In this document: positions 60,964-64,000 of the stretch, piece by piece
Position numbering within the stretch: position 1 is the stretch's first letter
How the letters are laid out: every line of letters begins with the position of its first letter
Source of the DNA: Homalodisca vitripennis
Lineage: Eukaryota > Arthropoda > Insecta > Hemiptera > Cicadellidae
NCBI RefSeq assembly: GCF_021130785.1
Contig: NW_025778873.1
Coordinates: forward strand, 1-64,000
DNA: 64,000 nucleotides
Reading direction: 5' to 3'
Notes under the pieces: model-generated
What the model saw: only the letters and a program-made list of their open reading frames with translations
What the model was told of the DNA's origin: nothing
Database searches by the model: none
Program-made: the position numbers and the translations under genes

Positions 60964-61149
60964 GAGAGCGTTTGTACCACTAACGCTTGACCTCGAATCT
61001 CATTTTATTGAAACATGTGAGAGGCGTTTGTGTCACTAACGCTTGACCTCGTAGCATATTATATTTTACTGAGAGCGTTAGTTCAACTAACGCTTGACCT
61101 TGATACTTTTCCATCTGAGAGGCGTTCGTGTCACTAACGCTTGACCTTG
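60964..61149. repeat. four-unit hairpin-containing tandem repeat
   Basis: Units lie at 60964-60995, 61019-61051, 61071-61102 and 61117-61149, with starts 55, 52 and 46 bp apart. Each has GAGAG(G)CGTT, a variable centre, then the invariant ACTAACGCTTGACCT. The third unit is a perfect palindrome, GCGTTAGTT-C-AACTAACGC (61075-61093); the others keep most of the stem. In units 3 and 4 the complement of CTTGACCTTGA reads TCAAGGTCA, the consensus of FTZ-F1/SF-1-type nuclear receptors. Units 1 and 2 keep the AGGTCA half-site. A replication, regulatory or terminator role is possible. Confidence 0.9.
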
Positions 61150-62142
61150 ATACTTTTCATAGTACAATTGATCACTTTACATCACTATTTTCACACAATG
61201 TTTTTATCACAGTTTAGAATGTCTACACAAATTCACAATCTTCTTGCAATTTTTCCTTTCTTCGAGTCGCAAATATAAAAGTAACTTATAAAATATAATA
61301 ACATTATAAATGGCAATGCCCAGTGGAACACTTCACTTCACTTTTAACAAGAAACAAAGAACATCACACAATCTTCTTACTTCATATAAGGTGCATTTCT
61401 TCTTTTTTCAACTTGCAAATACATTAGAATCTTCTAAATGATGATATGTCTTGTTAAATTTCGTTAAAACAGAGGAGATTTAGCATGACTGGCTATACGT
61501 GGCCAACGCCCATGATGAAAATTTTTTCCATGTGATAAACGATTATGAATATCGAAGTTTTATCGATAATAAAAATCGATGGTTGCAATCGATATTAGAA
61601 CTGTTATAGTTTCCAATGTATATTAAATAAGTGAATATCAATATTTATTTCAAACCTTGTTGCTCAAAAACCACTCAACCGATTTTAATGAAATTTGATA
61701 CACATATAGTAAATACTTAACTCTTTCGACTTAACTTATCAATAAGGGTGAAATCATCCCCTATTTCTTAATACTCATAAAAAAATAAAAAAATTATCAG
61801 AAAAATCTGAAACTTCAAAAACAAGCGAGTTCAACTTAAAATTTCATGAAAATAACAAAATGTTCAAATCTACCCCAATCATCCCTTATCTTTAAACTCT
61901 TATACCTCGAGAACCTTTGGAGCTTTTTTGATGAAATTTGGTATATAGGATCAGTAAATATTAAAGTATTTTTTTAAATCATCACTTCCGGTCCATGACC
62001 TTGAAATAGTTTTTTCCTAATATCATCCCTATTTTTCAAAATTTTTTAATGCAATTTAAAATGTATACTTTTATCAATGTCTTTAACAATTCTGTAAAGT
62101 TTTAAAATTATCCGAAGAATAATAGTGAAATAAACACGATTT
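61150..62142. other. non-coding segment between the repeat array and the capsid-like gene
   Basis: No ORF is supported. CACAATCTTCTT occurs twice (near 61230 and 61360), and ATGAAATTTG(A/G)TA.A occurs twice (near 61690 and 61935) within ACCGATTTTAATGAAATTTG-type sequence often seen in arthropod mobile DNA. Downstream of 62040 it is the 3' flank of the capsid-like gene. Confidence 0.4.
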
Positions 62143-63331
62143 TTACTGAATTTCTCTAATATCGTTCTTAATCACATCATAGGCTAAAAATTTCTCAGAA
62201 ACCACAACCACATAACATGTTGAGTTAGTAATAGCATTTTGAAAATCCATATTGATAATTATATCGTTCTTTGAACCAGAAATATTTGTCAAACTCTTTG
62301 TTGTATCAATGACATAAATAGGTCTATTCGCTAAAAATTCTTTAGGATTGTAATACATTTCCTTATTATTACAGTAAACTTTCTTAAAATCTTGATACAT
62401 CTGATACATGATTCTGAAAAGACCTCCTGAAATGTTTAAATTTTGTAATTCATCTGGATAATAAGAACTGTTCAATTTTACTCTGATATTTTTTACATTC
62501 AAACTATCAAACTTTGAAGGATTTTTTTCTTGATTATTCTGTCTATCTGTTTGAAAACCAATGATAACGAACTTGGGATTGAAGATATTTCTATAAATAT
62601 TTGTGATATCGAACGAATAAGTTTTTCCGGAAATACCTTTTTGCTCAATACATTGCCAATCTAGAAAATTAAACATAATATTTTGAGTTTTTGTAATTTC
62701 GTTAATCAACATAATTTTACTCGTAGTTTTGTAATCAATCATCGGCACCCTAATAAAAAATCTGTAATTGTAATTTTGCCATCAACTGGCATATCATTTC
62801 CAGTTTTTGTTTTTAATATCGCATCATCGTCTTCTGCTCTTATAAAACTTAGATAAAATCCTCCTTTATAGATCGGAATAGTAACATTTTCAAAAAATCC
62901 TAATCCAAAATGAGATAAATTTCCAGCTGCTTCAAAAACATCAAATTTAAAATCTGATTCAAAGCCATTAGAATTTTGAGAAATAACATCACTTTTTGAA
63001 TACGAAATAGTGCCTTTAATTGTGCTTAATTGGCTACAGTTTTCGACTTCTTCTATCAATTTATTGTGTTTTCTTACTTCAATCTTAGAAAATAAAAACG
63101 GTATAAAATTATCGATTAATCTAACACAGTTCCAAGATATGCTTGACCATCTTGTTTTGTTAAAGTTCCAGAAATATAAAACTGGAAGTTAGACGAGCAA
63201 AAATTATCTCCAAAATCAATATTAAACTCAGTTCTTTTATTCGGTTCATTGAAATGTTGTTTACTAATTGGATAGAAATTTTTAAACTCCGCCCTTTCAA
63301 TATCACTAGCATACTTTTTGTAGTCCGCCAT
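62143..63331 (-). pseudogene. capsid-like protein (double jelly-roll type), broken by two frameshifts
   Basis: Three consecutive minus-strand frames read as one protein of about 395 codons: 63331 to 63116, then open to 62739, then to the stop at 62143. Frame changes occur near 63118 and in an A/T run near 62755. The first part starts MADYKKYASDIERAEF and has the NIDFGDNF and SNFQFYISGTL words. The middle has SYSKSDVISQNSNGFESDF and LSHFGLGFFENV. The last has NSSYYPDELQNLNISGGL, a RIMYQMYQDF helix and MDFQNAITNSTCYVVVVSEK. This pattern matches capsid-like proteins I know from insect genomes and dsDNA viruses with a double jelly-roll fold. The likely source is an adintovirus/Polinton-like element, but other lineages with this fold are possible. 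It is shorter than typical Polinton capsids. It follows the 132-residue gene after a 108-bp gap on the same strand. Confidence 0.6.
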
Positions 63332-63439
63332 TTATTAAGAAAACATTTAGAAATTTTAAACATCATGTATAAGAAAGATATCATTTTTTCATCGATCTAA
63401 TGTACGTTTTTATAAAAAAGATATAAATTTTGGTCATTT

Positions 63440-63838
63440 TTAATGATCTACTTTGTCATATTCAGGATTCTCTTCCTTAAATTTTGCAATTTCGGCCACA
63501 TATTTCAATAAAATCTGCACAGGATAGTAACTACTATCTATAATATTATTCCAATCAACTGTATCTTTATTTTCATCCAAAAACTTTATACTCAAGTTTT
63601 GATAGAGACAAAGAACAGACATATGATATTTTAATTGATAATGTATATTTTCTTGAATGAACTCTGATGATAAAGTTTGATATTTAGCAATGTTATACCA
63701 ATTCAATTTGTTTACGTATAATCTTATCATATCTTCGGATAATTCATATTTTTGAGAAATATCATCCCAATGTTCTTTTTTGAAATCTCTTTCGTGTTGC
63801 ATTATAAAAAGATCGAAAGCACTGTAATGTCCCGCCAT
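63440..63838 (-). CDS. 132-residue helical-repeat protein (virus-like)
   Basis: Intact frame, ATG at 63836-63838 and TAA-type stop at 63440. The start lies only 2 bp after the stop of the upstream zinc-ribbon gene, so the two are probably co-transcribed. It contains about three diverged repeats of roughly 23 residues (about residues 32-55, 55-78 and 78-101) with the pattern LS-x-x-[FM]-I-x-x-x-x-x-x-x-x-W-x-x-I-x-x-[YC]-Q (for example NWYNIAKYQTLSSEFIQENI). This is a repeat often found in proteins of large and mid-sized eukaryotic dsDNA viruses. No signal peptide or membrane segment is seen, and the C-terminus is acidic (KEENPEYDKVDH). The function is unknown; the repeat suggests a binding or scaffold role. 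Unlike the adjacent capsid-like gene it is undamaged. Confidence 0.65.
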   Translation of the reverse strand: MAGHYSAFDLFIMQHERDFKKEHWDDISQKYELSEDMIRLYVNKLNWYNIAKYQTLSSEFIQENIHYQLKYHMSVLCLYQNLSIKFLDENKDTVDWNNIIDSSYYPVQILLKYVAEIAKFKEENPEYDKVDH

Positions 63839-63840
63839 CT

Positions 63841-64000
63841 CTATTTATTAAGAAAAAATTTCAAAATCAAGTTTTTTATAAATTGGCTCTTTTTAGCGTT
63901 ACATTCAGCACATTTTCCAGATATTCTCTTAACTCCATTGATGTTTGCATAGTATTTTATATCATTTGTTTTAGTTTTTTCTTTACATCTCACACAGTAT
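63841..64000 (-). CDS. four-cysteine zinc-ribbon protein, partial (5' end off the window)
   Basis: The last 52 codons plus TAG (63841-63843). It has a CVRC pair (63985-63996) and a CAEC pair (63901-63912) about 25 residues apart, with a Gly-bearing turn before the second pair. This is the layout of a zinc ribbon similar to the small DUF5679-like proteins of dsDNA viruses and phages. A basic, hydrophobic tail (FIKNLILKFFLNK) follows. It is the first visible gene of a minus-strand run continuing into the 132-residue protein 2 bp downstream. The start codon lies beyond the window, so full length is unknown. It was too short for an ordinary ORF cut-off; motif spacing and gene packing support it. 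Confidence 0.6.
   Translation of the reverse strand, partial: YCVRCKEKTKTNDIKYYANINGVKRISGKCAECNAKKSQFIKNLILKFFLNK

Noticed and set aside
60964..61149. CRISPR-like array
   Set aside because: Only four units with variable spacing of 46-55 bp in eukaryotic DNA, repeats palindromic rather than direct-only, and no cas genes.

Overview
This window is AT-rich eukaryotic DNA, most likely from an arthropod and probably an insect. The signs are non-coding sequence packed with decayed transposons, tRNA-derived SINEs, (AT)n/(AC)n microsatellites, an arthropod-like 18S rRNA fragment, and the absence of any dense set of long ORFs. I found no convincing intact host gene. One candidate exon, carrying a frameshift, lies at 901-1124.

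From 1 to 60 kb the sequence is a mosaic of interspersed repeats. The commonest is a composite family, called here the GGACCA-core family. It has about ten core copies: all forward between 2.4 and 34.7 kb, all reverse between 44.9 and 59.7 kb. Around these lie several recognisable elements. A PIF/Harbinger element (5920-7570) has clear TIRs and a TAA target duplication. A solo LTR (22261-22964) has TGTTG/CAACA ends and an ACTT duplication. A 5'-truncated Jockey-like LINE (23930-24936) is flanked by diverged 120-bp direct repeats. There are three tRNA-SINE copies and two relics of a mariner-type transposase. A 76-bp perfect inverted repeat (36942-37257) and a large inverted repeat pair (11727-15411 against 39125-41885) are also present. 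One arm of that pair carries an extra segment of about 1 kb, which is itself a GGACCA-core copy. A degraded 18S rRNA pseudogene lies at 57114-57584.

The last 4 kb (about 60.0-64.0 kb) differs in character. It has closely packed, lysine/asparagine/isoleucine-rich small ORFs, mostly on the minus strand. They include a four-cysteine zinc-ribbon protein (partial), a 132-residue helical-repeat protein starting 2 bp after it, and a capsid-like protein of double jelly-roll type broken by two frameshifts. Beyond a hairpin-rich tandem repeat lies a pair of divergent small genes sharing a 26-bp spacer with inverted symmetry. This looks like the edge of an endogenous dsDNA virus or virus-like transposon (Polinton/adintovirus-like is the best guess) that continues past the window end.

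Family assignments come from motif recognition by eye. No database search was possible.
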